From Atopsyche davidsoni (taxonomy: Eukaryota > Arthropoda > Insecta > Trichoptera > Hydrobiosidae): 64,000 bases of DNA. The first letter of the stretch is position 1; every line of letters starts with the position of its first letter. Positions 63,309 through 64,000 of this stretch are shown one piece after another. The notes below the pieces were generated by a model. That model saw nothing but the letters and a program-made list of their open reading frames with translations. It searched no databases and was not told the DNA's origin. The stretch lies in contig JAILWY010000002.1 in the NCBI GenBank assembly GCA_022113835.1, forward strand, positions 6,302,501 to 6,366,500. Direction: 5' to 3'. A program made the position numbers and the translations under genes.

Positions 63309-64000
63309 TGCAGTAATATCCCTCTCAGTCTGGAATATATTTTCTGTGTCACTGTTCATATTATTATTATTTTTCTATTTATAATTATTTCTACTAATAA
63401 GGATTTTGTGGCCTCTTATAATTTCTTTTCTTTTTCTCTCAGTGATCTTGAAGGTCTTGGATCTCGGTCCTTTGAAAATAATTGAAATACTGTAGCGAAG
63501 TTTGTCATACGATTAGTACTACTATGAAAAGTTGTTTAAATTATAAGTGAGCAGCGAGAAGACCTTGCCAATTGAAATTGCACTGATTGGGCTATTGCTG
63601 TAGTCGTGTACGTTACATGATATCATCTTAATACTCCGAGTGGAGTCCCAAGGATAGTGAAATTTAATAGGTACTGTAATATTTTGGTGTGTGTTAGGCA
63701 GATATTGCTATCTCATTGTAAACATGCAGACTTCTGTAAGAAAGTGTCAAAAGAAAAAAAGCACCTTTCTTACTTGCTCGCATGTGGGAGGTACGCACCG
63801 TTAACTGCTACAATGCTGTCAGTTCTTTATCTTAATATGAGTTTTATCAATTGAGTGTTCAGTAGGGGGACACACAACGGCACAGTGAAATAGTTTTAGT
63901 AAAATAATGAAAAGTTGTAAAATTTCAAATATTTTTTTCTATTTTAATTTTTATTATCTTATTTGCTTTATGTTGTTATTATTTCTAATGACTAATAATT
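63309..64000. other. Intergenic or distal 3' UTR sequence at window end
   Basis: No coding signal or recognised repeat. It may include a distal Stt3B poly(A) site or the flank of a gene beyond the window. Confidence 0.4.

Noticed and set aside
1..64000. A new multi-gene system, operon, CRISPR array or phage-like cluster
   Set aside because: All supported genes are spliced animal genes with unrelated roles; no clustered repeats with spacers and no bacterial or viral gene block is present.

Overview
The window reads as nuclear DNA of an insect. It is strongly AT-rich, genes are split by many short GT-AG introns, and every recognisable protein is an animal protein with an insect-like sequence, including a neuroparsin, an arthropod neurohormone. 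Intron density is higher than in flies. A moth or butterfly is my best guess, but the sequence alone does not prove the order. All gene models below were built by hand from reading frame, splice sites and phase agreement, without transcripts.

Layout. At 1-1025 (+) are the last two exons of a neuroparsin gene, with a decayed extra copy of one exon in the intron. At 4707-6497 (+) is Sgf11/ATXN7L3, a subunit of the SAGA deubiquitinase module. At 9722-12130 (-) is an unrecognised membrane protein, with decayed coding-like sequence on the other strand inside one of its introns. At 14435-19890 (+) is the KCTD3/SHKBP1 BTB-WD protein. A gene-poor stretch covers 19.9-26.6 kb. At 26582-29028 (-) is the CAAX protease RCE1, which shares a divergent promoter with FBXO11 at 29448-36103 (+). 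At 39903-41637 (+) is mitochondrial ribosomal protein L9, tail to tail with a disordered acidic protein at 41999-44253 (-). At 49170-49613 (+) is a 115-residue one-helix membrane protein. At 51718-54720 (-) is salvador of the Hippo pathway, divergent from Stt3B at 55309-62697 (+), the catalytic subunit of an oligosaccharyltransferase.

The genes do not form one pathway. They are housekeeping and signalling genes in ordinary eukaryotic order: protein N-glycosylation (Stt3B), CAAX-protein maturation (RCE1), ubiquitin ligase substrate choice (FBXO11), Hippo growth control (salvador), chromatin deubiquitination (Sgf11), mitochondrial translation (mRpL9) and peptide hormone signalling (neuroparsin). 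Physical links are limited to two divergent promoters and one convergent pair.

Mobile DNA is mostly small and non-autonomous: two hAT-like MITEs with decayed 8-bp target duplications, a pogo/Tigger-like MITE with TA ends, two 5'-truncated non-LTR retrotransposon tails, and two perfect long hairpins in introns (KCTD3 and Stt3B). I found no convincing new multi-gene system. The most interesting points are the dead tandem exon of neuroparsin, the two perfect intronic hairpins, a possible 12-nt in-frame microexon in Stt3B, and three unrecognised genes.
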